DNA from: a virus
Direction: 5' to 3' (one strand)
IMG/VR virus record: IMGVR_UViG_3300031787_006668
Coordinates: 1 to 37,582 of that record
Length of the DNA: 37,582 nt
Shown: in pieces, positions 15,454-24,394 of the stretch
How positions within the stretch are numbered: position 1 is the first letter of the stretch
Layout: the number at the start of each line of letters is the position of its first letter
Translations under genes and position numbers: made by a program
Notes under the pieces: model-generated
What the model saw: only the letters and a program-made list of their open reading frames with translations
Databases searched by the model: none
What the model was told of the DNA's origin: nothing

Positions 15454-18400
15454 ATGACAGAATTTTTATCAGGAATGAATTTATCAGGTAAAGTAAAAAA
15501 GACACCTCCTACAGAAGTGTCTCCGGATAGATACAAGTATATTAAACTTTCTGAAACAGAACCAGATCTCGGTGTTCCAGAAGCAAATAACTATGTTCTT
15601 GCGTCTGATACAGAAGGAAATCGCTTTTGGTTAGAGACGAGTGGAGTTCAAGGAACAACTGGCCTTCAAGGTGAGCAAGGTACGCAAGGAGTTGAAGGAT
15701 CTCAGGGTACACAGGGTACTCTTGGTATACAAGGCGAACAAGGTACACAGGGATCTCAAGGCACGCAAGGTCTACGGGGAGACCAAGGTCTTCAGGGTAC
15801 TCTTGGTATACAAGGTGAGCAAGGTACACAAGGATCTCAGGGTGCACAGGGTACTTTTGGTATACAAGGTACGGATGGCAACTTTGGCGGGGCATCGTTT
15901 GATTACACCTATAGCACTTCCATTATTCAATCTGACCCAGGCACCGGAAGATTAAAGTTCAATGATGCAGACATAACGACTGCAATTAGAATGTTCATCG
16001 ATGACACAGATGACAACGGTATTGATATTCAATCATTTTTAAGAACAATCGATGATTCTACTTCAACGATTAAAGGACACTTTAGAGTATCTAACAGAAC
16101 TGCGTCTCAACGATTCGCTCTCTATACAATTTCATCTATATCAGAAGAAGCAGGGTTTTTCTTAGTTAACTGTGGGTATGTATCTGGGTCAGTTAATAAC
16201 TTTAATGATAACGAAGATATTATCATTACATTTGCTAGAACTGGAGATATTGGAGATATTGGACCACAGGGCGTGCAAGGTGCGCAAGGTGTTCAGGGAA
16301 CTCGGGGTCTTCAAGGCGAACAAGGTCTTCAAGGAACGCAGGGCACTCAAGGTTTCCAAGGTACTACTGGGCCACAAGGCGTTCAAGGCACAACCGGAAC
16401 TCAAGGAACGACTGGAACCCAAGGTACTATTGGAACACAAGGTCTTCAGGGAACACAAGGTACCCAGGGTACTACTGGTACACAAGGTACAACTGGGACG
16501 CAGGGAAATAATGGATCGCAAGGTCTACAAGGAACACAGGGTGAACAGGGAACCCAAGGCGAACAAGGTATTCAAGGTACTCAGGGAACCCAAGGCGAAC
16601 AAGGTATTCAAGGTATTACCGGGACGCAGGGTTTTCAAGGAACATCTGGATTTCAGGGAATTCAGGGAACCGCGGCCATAGACGGAGCAGAAGGTTCTCA
16701 GGGTACGCAAGGTCTCCAGGGTACACAAGGAACTGTCGGATCTCAGGGTCTCCAAGGCGAACAGGGCACTACTGGAACACAGGGTTTTCAAGGCACGCAA
16801 GGTCTTCAAGGAGAACAGGGAACACAAGGACTCCAAGGCAATCAAGGTGAACAAGGACTTCAGGGAACTCAGGGTGAACAAGGACTCCAAGGCAATCAAG
16901 GTGAACAAGGACTTCAGGGAACTCAAGGTACCCAAGGTATCCAAGGCGAACAAGGTACTCAAGGTACTCAAGGTCTTCAAGGCGAGCAGGGTACTCAAGG
17001 TCTTCAAGGCGAACAAGGTACTCAAGGTCTTCAAGGCGAGCAGGGAACTCAGGGAACACAAGGTCTTCAAGGTACTCAAGGTGAGCAGGGCACTCAAGGA
17101 ACACAAGGTCTTCAGGGAACGCAGGGAACTCAAGGCACGCAAGGTACTCAAGGTCTTCAAGGCGAACAAGGTATTCAAGGTCTCCAAGGCATCGAGCTCG
17201 TATTAAATTATATTGGATCATGGGTGCAGGCTAGCTATGTAAAAGATACTGTTGCTGTAAGCACGGTTGATGGTAACACTTATGTATCAAAGCAAGTCAT
17301 CACGTCTGTTTATCAGGACCCTGCGGTTAATACTACTGAATGGGAACTATTTGTTCTACAAGGAACTCAGGGTCTTCAAGGTGAGCAGGGAACTCAGGGT
17401 CTTCAAGGTGAGCAGGGAACTCAGGGTCTTCAAGGTGAGCAGGGAACTCAGGGTCTTCAGGGTGAGCAGGGAACTCAGGGTCTTCAGGGTGAGCAAGGTA
17501 CACAAGGACTTCAGGGTGAGCAAGGTACACAAGGACTTCAGGGTGAGCAAGGTACACAAGGACTTCAGGGTGAGCAAGGTACACAAGGACTTCAGGGTGA
17601 GCAGGGAACTCAGGGTCTGCAGGGAGATCAAGGTCTTCAAGGTAATTTTGGTATACAAGGTATACAAGGATCTACCGCAGGAGATGCTGCAACTCTAGAC
17701 GGATTGGATAGTCTTCAATTCGTAAGATCCGATGTTAGCACCACGATGACCGGTGGTTTCTTAACTCTTGCACAAGATCCATCTGGTAATCTACAAGCCG
17801 TCACAAAACAGTATGTAGATACACTAGTATCTGCGGCTATACATTATCACGACCCAGTTAGAGTAGAGTCACCAATCTCTCTTAATGCTATTTATGATAA
17901 CGGAATATCAGGAGTTGGCGCTACATTAACGAATGGCGGAACTCAGCTAGGTCTTATTATAGATGGAATTACGCTAAGTACTGACAACCGTGTTCTTTTA
18001 TATCAACAAGCTAACACGGCTCATAACGGCGTGTATACAGTCACAGATACTGGTTCTGCAAATACTGATTGGGTTCTTACTCGTTCAACCGATACAGATT
18101 CTTACAGCCCAAGCGATTCTGGAAGTATAGGTAGAGGCGACGCGTTTTACGTCCTAGAAGGTAACACCGGAGCCGGCGAACTCTATGTACTGACCACAGA
18201 AGGAGTCATTACATTTGGAAGCACTGGCATAAACTTCTCACAGATAAGCTCTTCACAGATTTACAAAGCAGGCGCTGGATTAGAACTCAATGGTGTTGAG
18301 TTTTCTATTAATCCAGATGCGAATATTATAGTAAGTGGAGTTACAATACAAAGTATAGGACCTGTAATAAACTCAAGCGGTACGTGGGTTGGAGATCCAA

Positions 18401-20637
18401 CTAATTTACAGGGAGCTCAGGGTACAACCGGATCGCAAGGTCTTCAAGGATCTCAAGGTACGGCTGCTGTAGACGGATTAGACGGTGCTCAAGGTCTTCA
18501 GGGAACTCAAGGCACGACTGGATCACAAGGAACAACAGGAACTCAGGGAGTTCAAGGAACTACTGGATCTCAAGGTCTTCAGGGATCACAAGGAACTCAG
18601 GGTGAACAAGGTATTCAAGGAACTCAAGGTACTACTGGATCTCAAGGTACTACTGGATCTCAAGGCCTCCAAGGAACTCAGGGTACTACCGGAACTCAAG
18701 GTCTTCAGGGAACTCAAGGTACAACTGGAACTCAGGGTACTACCGGAACTCAAGGTATTCAGGGAACGATTGGTACCCAAGGTACTACTGGAACACAAGG
18801 TATTCAAGGTACTACCGGAGTTCAAGGAACTACTGGATCTCAAGGTCTTCAGGGATCACAAGGAACTCAGGGTGAACAAGGTATTCAAGGAACTCAAGGT
18901 ACTACTGGATCTCAAGGTACTACTGGAACTCAGGGAACTACAGGATCTCAAGGTATTCAGGGAACGCAAGGTACAACTGGATCTCAAGGTACGACTGGAT
19001 CTCAAGGAACTCAAGGACTTCAGGGTGAGCAGGGAACACAAGGTACAACTGGTATTCAAGGTACTACCGGTGCGCAAGGTACAACTGGATCTCAAGGTCT
19101 TCAGGGAACACAGGGAACTACAGGATCTCAAGGTCTTCAGGGAACACAGGGAACTACAGGAACACAAGGTACGACTGGAACTCAGGGAACTACAGGAACT
19201 CAGGGAACTACAGGATCTCAAGGTCTTCAGGGAACACAGGGAACTCAGGGTCTTCAAGGTGAGCAGGGAACTCAGGGTCTTCAGGGTGAGCAGGGAACTC
19301 AGGGTCTTCAGGGAACACAGGGAACTCAGGGTCTTCAAGGTACACAAGGAACTCAGGGTCTTCAAGGTACACAAGGAACTCAGGGTCTTCAGGGTGAGCA
19401 GGGAACTCAGGGTCTTCAGGGTGAGCAGGGAACTCAGGGTCTTCAAGGTGAGCAGGGAACTCAGGGGGCAACTGGTACACAAGGTACAACTGGTACACAA
19501 GGTACAACTGGTACACAAGGAACAACCGGTACCCAAGGAACTACTGGATCGCAAGGTATTCAAGGAACTACCGGAACTCAAGGAACAATCGGTACACAAG
19601 GAACAACCGGTACCCAAGGAACTACTGGATCGCAAGGTATTCAAGGAATTACTGGAACTCAGGGTACTACCGGTACACAAGGCACGACTGGAACTCAGGG
19701 AACTACAGGAACGCAAGGAACAACCGGTACCCAAGGAACAACAGGAACGCAAGGTGCTACTGGATCGCAAGGTCTTCAAGGTACGACTGGATCGCAAGGT
19801 ATTCAAGGAACTACCGGAACTCAAGGAACGTCTGGGACTGGTGCACAAGGTATTTCAGGTGGATCTACTAGTTGGATCTTAAGAACTACCAATTACACTG
19901 CGGTTTCTGGTGATAGAATACTCACGAACACGGCCGGCGGAACATTTACAATTACACTCCCAGCTACACCCGCCACAGGAGCGTTCGTTGTAATCGCTGA
20001 CGCTAACGATTGGTCAGCTATAAATCTAACGGTCGCAAGAAACGGAAGCACTATCGAAGGCATAGCTGATGATATTACAATGGACGTTAAAGGCTTTTCT
20101 GTAGAGTTTGCTTATGACGGTACAACTTGGGAAATATTTACTGCGATTGGTCTTCAAGGAGCGCAAGGTACAACCGGCTCACAGGGTATACAAGGTCCTA
20201 CCGGCCCATCTACTACGATCAACGCGGTTGACGTATCAGATGACGATACAGTTTTCCCGGTGTTTGTAACAGCCGCTGGTTCAAATCAACTCGCAGAAGT
20301 TTCTACGACTAGACTATATTTCAATCCTTCGACCGGAGATCTGTCGGCAACTAACTTTAACTCACTTTCAGACGTAACATTTAAAGAAAACTTTAAGTCT
20401 ATCGATAACAGCTTTGATATTCTAGAACAAATAAATACGTATAGTTTCGATTGGAAAGATAACAAGACAAAGAGCTACGGTGTGATTGCGCAAGAACTAG
20501 AAAAGATCATGCCAGAGCTTGTAAAAACAAACGGAAGTGGTTTAAAGACAGTTACATATACTCCACTTATTGCAATCTTGATTGAAGCAGTTAAGAAACT
20601 AAAAGCTGACGTAGAAAACATAAAGAGAGATAACTAA
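15454..20637 (+). CDS. Collagen-like long tail fibre with C-terminal S74 chaperone
   Basis: This 1727-residue protein has four Gly-X-Y blocks (about residues 64-147, 264-579, 637-740 and 987-1469; some 330 triplets) separated by globular domains. The triplets are almost only GTQ, GLQ, GEQ, GIQ, GSQ and GTT, with hardly any proline or lysine. Non-collagen parts lie at 148-263, 580-636 (SWVQASYVKDTVAV), 741-986 and 1473-1566. The last 90 residues are a Peptidase_S74 intramolecular chaperone: LSDVTFKENFKSID, YSFDWKDNKTKSYGVIAQEL, EKIMPELV, YTPLIAILIEAVKKL. In that family a trimer forms and the chaperone cuts itself off just before the Ser (here S1639). If the triple helix forms throughout, the rod would be near 280 nm. 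Confidence 0.85.
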   Translation: MTEFLSGMNLSGKVKKTPPTEVSPDRYKYIKLSETEPDLGVPEANNYVLASDTEGNRFWLETSGVQGTTGLQGEQGTQGVEGSQGTQGTLGIQGEQGTQGSQGTQGLRGDQGLQGTLGIQGEQGTQGSQGAQGTFGIQGTDGNFGGASFDYTYSTSIIQSDPGTGRLKFNDADITTAIRMFIDDTDDNGIDIQSFLRTIDDSTSTIKGHFRVSNRTASQRFALYTISSISEEAGFFLVNCGYVSGSVNNFNDNEDIIITFARTGDIGDIGPQGVQGAQGVQGTRGLQGEQGLQGTQGTQGFQGTTGPQGVQGTTGTQGTTGTQGTIGTQGLQGTQGTQGTTGTQGTTGTQGNNGSQGLQGTQGEQGTQGEQGIQGTQGTQGEQGIQGITGTQGFQGTSGFQGIQGTAAIDGAEGSQGTQGLQGTQGTVGSQGLQGEQGTTGTQGFQGTQGLQGEQGTQGLQGNQGEQGLQGTQGEQGLQGNQGEQGLQGTQGTQGIQGEQGTQGTQGLQGEQGTQGLQGEQGTQGLQGEQGTQGTQGLQGTQGEQGTQGTQGLQGTQGTQGTQGTQGLQGEQGIQGLQGIELVLNYIGSWVQASYVKDTVAVSTVDGNTYVSKQVITSVYQDPAVNTTEWELFVLQGTQGLQGEQGTQGLQGEQGTQGLQGEQGTQGLQGEQGTQGLQGEQGTQGLQGEQGTQGLQGEQGTQGLQGEQGTQGLQGEQGTQGLQGDQGLQGNFGIQGIQGSTAGDAATLDGLDSLQFVRSDVSTTMTGGFLTLAQDPSGNLQAVTKQYVDTLVSAAIHYHDPVRVESPISLNAIYDNGISGVGATLTNGGTQLGLIIDGITLSTDNRVLLYQQANTAHNGVYTVTDTGSANTDWVLTRSTDTDSYSPSDSGSIGRGDAFYVLEGNTGAGELYVLTTEGVITFGSTGINFSQISSSQIYKAGAGLELNGVEFSINPDANIIVSGVTIQSIGPVINSSGTWVGDPTNLQGAQGTTGSQGLQGSQGTAAVDGLDGAQGLQGTQGTTGSQGTTGTQGVQGTTGSQGLQGSQGTQGEQGIQGTQGTTGSQGTTGSQGLQGTQGTTGTQGLQGTQGTTGTQGTTGTQGIQGTIGTQGTTGTQGIQGTTGVQGTTGSQGLQGSQGTQGEQGIQGTQGTTGSQGTTGTQGTTGSQGIQGTQGTTGSQGTTGSQGTQGLQGEQGTQGTTGIQGTTGAQGTTGSQGLQGTQGTTGSQGLQGTQGTTGTQGTTGTQGTTGTQGTTGSQGLQGTQGTQGLQGEQGTQGLQGEQGTQGLQGTQGTQGLQGTQGTQGLQGTQGTQGLQGEQGTQGLQGEQGTQGLQGEQGTQGATGTQGTTGTQGTTGTQGTTGTQGTTGSQGIQGTTGTQGTIGTQGTTGTQGTTGSQGIQGITGTQGTTGTQGTTGTQGTTGTQGTTGTQGTTGTQGATGSQGLQGTTGSQGIQGTTGTQGTSGTGAQGISGGSTSWILRTTNYTAVSGDRILTNTAGGTFTITLPATPATGAFVVIADANDWSAINLTVARNGSTIEGIADDITMDVKGFSVEFAYDGTTWEIFTAIGLQGAQGTTGSQGIQGPTGPSTTINAVDVSDDDTVFPVFVTAAGSNQLAEVSTTRLYFNPSTGDLSATNFNSLSDVTFKENFKSIDNSFDILEQINTYSFDWKDNKTKSYGVIAQELEKIMPELVKTNGSGLKTVTYTPLIAILIEAVKKLKADVENIKRDN
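15643..15895 (+). repeat. Collagen-like Gly-X-Y coding repeat, block 1
   Basis: About 28 in-frame triplets with glycine at every third residue (GTQ, GLQ, GEQ, GSQ). The segment ggtactcttggtatacaagg occurs twice about 80 bases apart, a sign of internal duplication. Confidence 0.85.
16243..17190 (+). repeat. Collagen-like Gly-X-Y coding repeat, block 2
   Basis: About 105 in-frame triplets, starting GDIGDIGPQGVQG and ending GLQGIE. One interruption, GTAAIDGAEG, occurs near 16670-16700; a matching GTAAVDGLDG interrupts block 4 near 18460. The second half is built mainly of GTQGLQGEQ-type nine-residue units. Confidence 0.85.
17362..17631 (+). repeat. Ten tandem 27-base repeats (GTQGLQGEQ) in block 3
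   Basis: Ten head-to-tail 27-base units encode nine copies of GTQGLQGEQ and one GTQGLQGDQ. Synonymous bases fall in runs. The first units use gga-act-cag-ggt-ctt and the middle four use ggt-aca-caa-gga-ctt; the pattern then returns to the first form. This is the trace of recent unit duplication by slippage or unequal recombination. Confidence 0.9.
18547..18657 (+). repeat. 111-base perfect direct repeat, copy 1
   Basis: Identical base for base to 18817-18927, exactly 270 bases (90 codons) downstream. The offset is a multiple of three and nine, so the triplet phase is kept. Confidence 0.9.
18817..18927 (+). repeat. 111-base perfect direct repeat, copy 2
   Basis: Second copy of 18547-18657. 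Recombination between the copies would shorten the fibre by 90 residues without a frameshift. Confidence 0.9.
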
Positions 20638-21023
20638 TGCCAATATCACTAAAAAATGCTATTTCTCCTAACGTTGGTGTTGTTAAATCCTGGGTAAAAA
20701 TAACAAGTAACTACACGGCGCTGAATGGTGATAAACTCATTGCTGATACGTCGGCCGGGTCCTTTACGGTGACTATGCCATTTTCACCTTCTCCTGGGCA
20801 TGCCGTGCAGATTACCGACGGTGGAAGTTGGCTAATAAATAACTTGCTAGTTAACTTTAACGGCGCGACTATCGAAGGCATAAATGATACACTGTCTGTT
20901 AACATACCACAAACAACCGTAGAGTTTGTTTATGACGGCACTACATGGCAATTTATTTCAAATATTGGTGCGAGAGGCTCTAGCGATGAAGCTGCAGCTT
21001 TCGCTATAGCATTAGGATTCTAA
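20637..21023 (+). CDS. Small fibre protein, copy of the pre-S74 beta domain
   Basis: This 128-residue protein starts on the last base of the collagen-like gene's stop (TAATG). After a short leader it repeats the domain found at residues 1473-1566 of that fibre. SWVKITSNYTALNGDKLIAD matches SWILRTTNYTAVSGDRILTN, FTVTMPFSPSPG matches FTITLPATPATG, and TIEGINDTL with VEFVYDGTTWQF matches TIEGIADDI with VEFAYDGTTWEI. The domain ends in IGARGSSDEAAAFAIALGF. It is probably a free-standing partner or cap of the long fibre, derived by duplication of its distal domain. No enzymatic motif is seen. Confidence 0.65.
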   Translation: MPISLKNAISPNVGVVKSWVKITSNYTALNGDKLIADTSAGSFTVTMPFSPSPGHAVQITDGGSWLINNLLVNFNGATIEGINDTLSVNIPQTTVEFVYDGTTWQFISNIGARGSSDEAAAFAIALGF

Positions 21024-21033
21024 AGGAAAAATT

Positions 21034-23943
21034 ATGGGTAAGAAGATTATAAGAGATTACGTTTTTTCTCCTGGCGGTGCTAACGTTGGCACAATAAAAA
21101 TACCTGGAAGATATACTTTAGATCAGCTTCTGCTAATTACTAACGTTACAGATAATATTATCCTGTACACATTTGGTAACTCTACATACGGTGGTACTAC
21201 AGCAACGTTTACTGCCGCAAACGACGCAACTAACTTTCCTACTATCACACAGCGAGAAGATGGGTTCACAACGATAACATTGGGAGTAAGCACTACTGGT
21301 CAGAGTGCTAGTGATTCTCTTCAAATTTTTGTTTACGGTAACGAAAACGCTGCCTCTACTATAAGACCTTGGAGTTTTGGTACTGATGCTATCGAAAGAA
21401 TGCGCGTATCAAATCCCGAATCACTCATCGATGCTGACTTTGAATATGGTCTACAGCCGACAAAATGGGCAGGTTATGGAACTGTTCGCGGCTATCCATC
21501 CGCTTATGAATTACCGGGTGTTGACTTAGTTGTAACTGCTATTACTACAGATGGTGCTTCAACAAATAGTTTAATTACAGTCACTACGTCTGTCGCGCAC
21601 GGTATCGCTGCGGGACAAGCGATTAATATTTCAGCTCTAAACTCTGGAATTGCAGGATTTAGTAGAGCTGACGGAACATTTATTGTTAACACAGTGGGTG
21701 TACCTAACACTAGCACGCTAACATATTTTGCAAGGGGTGTAGTTGGAACCAATGGACAATCATTACTAACAGATGCTACCACACTAAAGCGTGGAGCAAT
21801 CTATTCAGGCGCTTCGATACCAGTAGCATCAGCAACGAGCAATGGTGCTAACCCGTCAGTAATTACTTTAAACTTTACCAACCCACACGGATTAATTCCT
21901 GGTACTGCTATCCACTCTATCGTTGCATCTGGTACTCAGGCTGCGCTTGCTTCTGGGCCGTTTGTTGTTACGAGTGTTCCTAGTTTAACATCATTAACAT
22001 ATACTGCACGAGGTGGCGCTGTTGTTGTGTCTCCAGCGACCGTTACTTTATATGCGTTTACAAATTCTACGATTGTTCACAGACCACAGGACGGCGGAGT
22101 TATTCTTTCAACTAAAACTCCAACATATGGCGCAACAGTTGCTCGTCAGAGTAAAAGATATTTTCGTTATCAATCAGGTAAAGGTTTTCTTTGGTCGACT
22201 GGAACGTTATTTAGACCAAACTATGATATTCGGAGTATAACTGCTTCCGGAACCACCGTCGGTTCTACGATTACTGTTACAACTGATGACATTGATCATG
22301 GTTTACAGATCGGCGCAGTTATAGAAATAGCAGGATCGACAACTTCTGGGTATAATGGCACATATACAGTAGCATCTATCGTAAGCGACTATCAGTTTAC
22401 AGTATTAGCGACCAGTGTACTCGGTGCAACTACTGCAGTGTTAAATATCACGCCAAAGGTGTATGTAATAACATGGGATGGCGCAGCTGTAAGAGCTGGG
22501 TTGTTTGACGAACAAAATGGATTATTCTGGGAATATGATGGTAGTATTTTATCTGTAGTAAAAAGAAATTCTACTGCACAATTAAGTGGAACTCTATCTG
22601 TTACGCAAAACTCAAATGCGGTGACTGGCGTAAATACAAGATTTACTCAGCAATTAAAAGCAGGCGATAGAATCGTTATCCGCGGTATGACTCACCATGT
22701 TATACAAGTAGTGAGTGATACTTCTATATTTGTGTCTCCTGATTATAGAGGTATCAATGCTTCTGGTGTAAAGGGTAACTTAATTCAAGAAACAAGAATT
22801 AGGCAGTCGCAGTTCAACATTGATACAATTGACGGAACCGGGCCAAGCGGGTTTAATATTAACCTAAGTAAGATGCACATGGTCGGTCTACAGTATTCGT
22901 GGTACGGCGCTGGCTTTGTTGATTTTATGGTTCGTGGTAGTGATGGTAACTGGGTTTTCGTGCATCGTATCAAAAATAACAACGTGAATGATGAAGCTTA
23001 TATGAGATCTGGTAACCTCCCGGTTCGCTATTCTATCGAAAACGATACTCCAGTAACATCTCTAACTTCTACGATCGACAGCTCAGTTACAACAATTCCA
23101 GTTGCAGCACTGGAACACTTTCCAACAGCAGGAACATTGTACATAGATAACGAAATTATCAGTTACACAGGTAAGTCAGCGGCAAGTGGAGCTGGTAACT
23201 TTACCGGTGCGACTCGTGCAGCAACACTCACTCAGTGGCAAGCAGGTACTTCGACTGGATTTACTGCTGCGGCTGCTGCAAGCCATACGGCCGGCACTGG
23301 TGTAATTCTAATAAGTAATACGTGTTCTCCAACTCTAAGTCACTGGGGTTCTGCGTTAATCATGGACGGTGGATTTACTAAGGACCGTGGATACATCTTT
23401 AACTATCAGAGAGTCGGTTTGAGTCTTACAACCGCGAACCAAACAGCGTTCCTCATTCGTCTTGCTCCATCCGTTTCAAACAGTCAGGTTGGTGGTCTTG
23501 GAGTAAGAGATCTATTGAATCGTTCTCAGCTTCTTCTACAAGCAGTCGGTGTATCTGTTTCAGGTGGTACAAACCCTGGTGCTTGTATTGTTGAAGGCGT
23601 GTTGAATCCTAAGAATTTCTCTTCAGCGACGTGGCTTCCATTAAACGTAGAATCTGCGGGTGGCCAGCCAAGTCTCGCGCAGGTTGCGACTTCTGTGACT
23701 TATAGTGCGGGCACCGTTGCGGTACCAGGTGAACAGGTGTTTGCGTTTGCTGCTCCTTCTACCGCATCTGGCGCAGTGAACGATAGACTAGAACTTACGG
23801 AACTGAAGGAATTGACTGGTGCTCCACTAGGAGGAGATTTCCAATATCCAGACGGCTCTGACATTCTTGCGATTAATATTCGTTTAACCGCTGGTACTGG
23901 CACGGGTCACGTTCTTCTTCGTTGGTCAGAAGCTCAAGCATAA
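21034..23943 (+). CDS. Large virion structural / fibre protein (969 aa)
   Basis: This 969-residue protein is beta-rich throughout, with repeated Thr/Ser/Gly-rich domains such as SLITVTTSVAHGIAAGQAIN, SVITLNFTNPHGLIPGTAIH and STITVTTDDIDHGLQIGAVI. These look like three copies of one small domain (V-T-T-x-x-H-G-L/I...G). A conserved central segment, RQSKRYFRYQSGKGFLWSTG followed by TLFRPNYDI, is shared, as I recall, with structural proteins of marine T4-like phages. The part around VTGVNTRFTQQLKAGDRIVI looks like a further beta domain. No catalytic motif or signal peptide is visible. AAGGAA precedes the ATG. Fibre or baseplate-associated protein is the best call. Confidence 0.65.
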   Translation: MGKKIIRDYVFSPGGANVGTIKIPGRYTLDQLLLITNVTDNIILYTFGNSTYGGTTATFTAANDATNFPTITQREDGFTTITLGVSTTGQSASDSLQIFVYGNENAASTIRPWSFGTDAIERMRVSNPESLIDADFEYGLQPTKWAGYGTVRGYPSAYELPGVDLVVTAITTDGASTNSLITVTTSVAHGIAAGQAINISALNSGIAGFSRADGTFIVNTVGVPNTSTLTYFARGVVGTNGQSLLTDATTLKRGAIYSGASIPVASATSNGANPSVITLNFTNPHGLIPGTAIHSIVASGTQAALASGPFVVTSVPSLTSLTYTARGGAVVVSPATVTLYAFTNSTIVHRPQDGGVILSTKTPTYGATVARQSKRYFRYQSGKGFLWSTGTLFRPNYDIRSITASGTTVGSTITVTTDDIDHGLQIGAVIEIAGSTTSGYNGTYTVASIVSDYQFTVLATSVLGATTAVLNITPKVYVITWDGAAVRAGLFDEQNGLFWEYDGSILSVVKRNSTAQLSGTLSVTQNSNAVTGVNTRFTQQLKAGDRIVIRGMTHHVIQVVSDTSIFVSPDYRGINASGVKGNLIQETRIRQSQFNIDTIDGTGPSGFNINLSKMHMVGLQYSWYGAGFVDFMVRGSDGNWVFVHRIKNNNVNDEAYMRSGNLPVRYSIENDTPVTSLTSTIDSSVTTIPVAALEHFPTAGTLYIDNEIISYTGKSAASGAGNFTGATRAATLTQWQAGTSTGFTAAAAASHTAGTGVILISNTCSPTLSHWGSALIMDGGFTKDRGYIFNYQRVGLSLTTANQTAFLIRLAPSVSNSQVGGLGVRDLLNRSQLLLQAVGVSVSGGTNPGACIVEGVLNPKNFSSATWLPLNVESAGGQPSLAQVATSVTYSAGTVAVPGEQVFAFAAPSTASGAVNDRLELTELKELTGAPLGGDFQYPDGSDILAINIRLTAGTGTGHVLLRWSEAQA

Positions 23944-23954
23944 GGGATTAAAAT

Positions 23955-24320
23955 ATGGTAGTCTTAGCAACAGATTTGATTTCAGCTTATTTGCCGCCGG
24001 GTCCGGCGGTAGAAGTAGAGACTGGAAACAACGCTAATGGTTTTTACGTGCGTCTTGCTGGCGGAACTCAGATGTGCTGGCATACCTTTTCAATAACTCC
24101 GTCCGCGTCAAACACACCGACACTAGGGGCATGGACTTTTCCGATAGCATTTGCTGCAGCACCATATGTTCATGTTTCTGTTAACTCTACTGTTCCAGGA
24201 ACCACAGTTACTGGTTGGTCTTCATCTGGTGCTACTACAACGGCCGTAAACGTGTATATTTCTCGCGCGAACACTACTGCTACGAGCGTGATTGTATTTG
24301 CTATCGGTAGTTGGATTTAA
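23955..24320 (+). CDS. Fibre-tip protein, gp53-like C-terminal receptor-binding fold
   Basis: This 121-residue protein has the landmarks of the small domain that ends many phage fibres: NANGFYVRLAGGTQMCWHTF, then WTFPIAFAAAPYVHVSVNST, then a serine- and threonine-rich centre and a closing strand VIVFAIGSWI. In such proteins the domain lies at the distal tip and contacts the receptor. Here it is a separate gene after the large structural protein, and it is the last gene of the fibre operon. The family link is by motif recognition; the receptor is unknown. Confidence 0.65.
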   Translation: MVVLATDLISAYLPPGPAVEVETGNNANGFYVRLAGGTQMCWHTFSITPSASNTPTLGAWTFPIAFAAAPYVHVSVNSTVPGTTVTGWSSSGATTTAVNVYISRANTTATSVIVFAIGSWI

Positions 24321-24336
24321 TAGTACCGATTTCATT

Positions 24337-24344
24337 GATAAATA
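24337..24344 (+). promoter_or_regulatory. Possible late promoter variant GATAAATA
   Basis: One base off the T4 late consensus TATAAATA, in the 74-base gap before carbohydrate island 2. Directly behind it, AATGTAGTT (24345-24353) can pair with AACTTACATT (24359-24368, one bulged T) to form a small hairpin in the leader. The hairpin ends before the GAGG at 24377. Plausible but weaker than the three exact matches. Confidence 0.4.
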
Positions 24345-24394
24345 AATGTAGTTGACAGAACTTACATTCATATTATGAGGAATTTGATTACATC

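Larger units (their letters stand above)
18412..19860 (+). repeat. Collagen-like Gly-X-Y coding repeat, block 4
   Basis: About 161 triplets, the longest block, richest in GTT (GTTGTQGTTG) with a GTQGLQGEQ stretch near 19210-19465. It contains a 111-base perfect direct repeat and a 58-base perfect repeat (19510-19567 and 19591-19648). Confidence 0.85.

Noticed and set aside
15643-19860. CRISPR-like array in the direct repeats
   Set aside because: The repeats have no unique spacers, stay in one reading frame and encode Gly-X-Y triplets of one protein.
15643-19860. Collagen proline/lysine hydroxylation by the phage 2OG oxygenases
   Set aside because: The Gly-X-Y blocks contain almost no proline or lysine, so classical collagen hydroxylation has nearly no sites; another target is needed.
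18485-19882. Long open frames in other phases and on the minus strand within the collagen repeat (for example 18485-19882 plus, 18856-19848 minus)
   Set aside because: They are by-products of a stop-free 9- and 27-base repeat; composition is monotonous (KVFRELR, TLSSLKTL) and no start signals fit.
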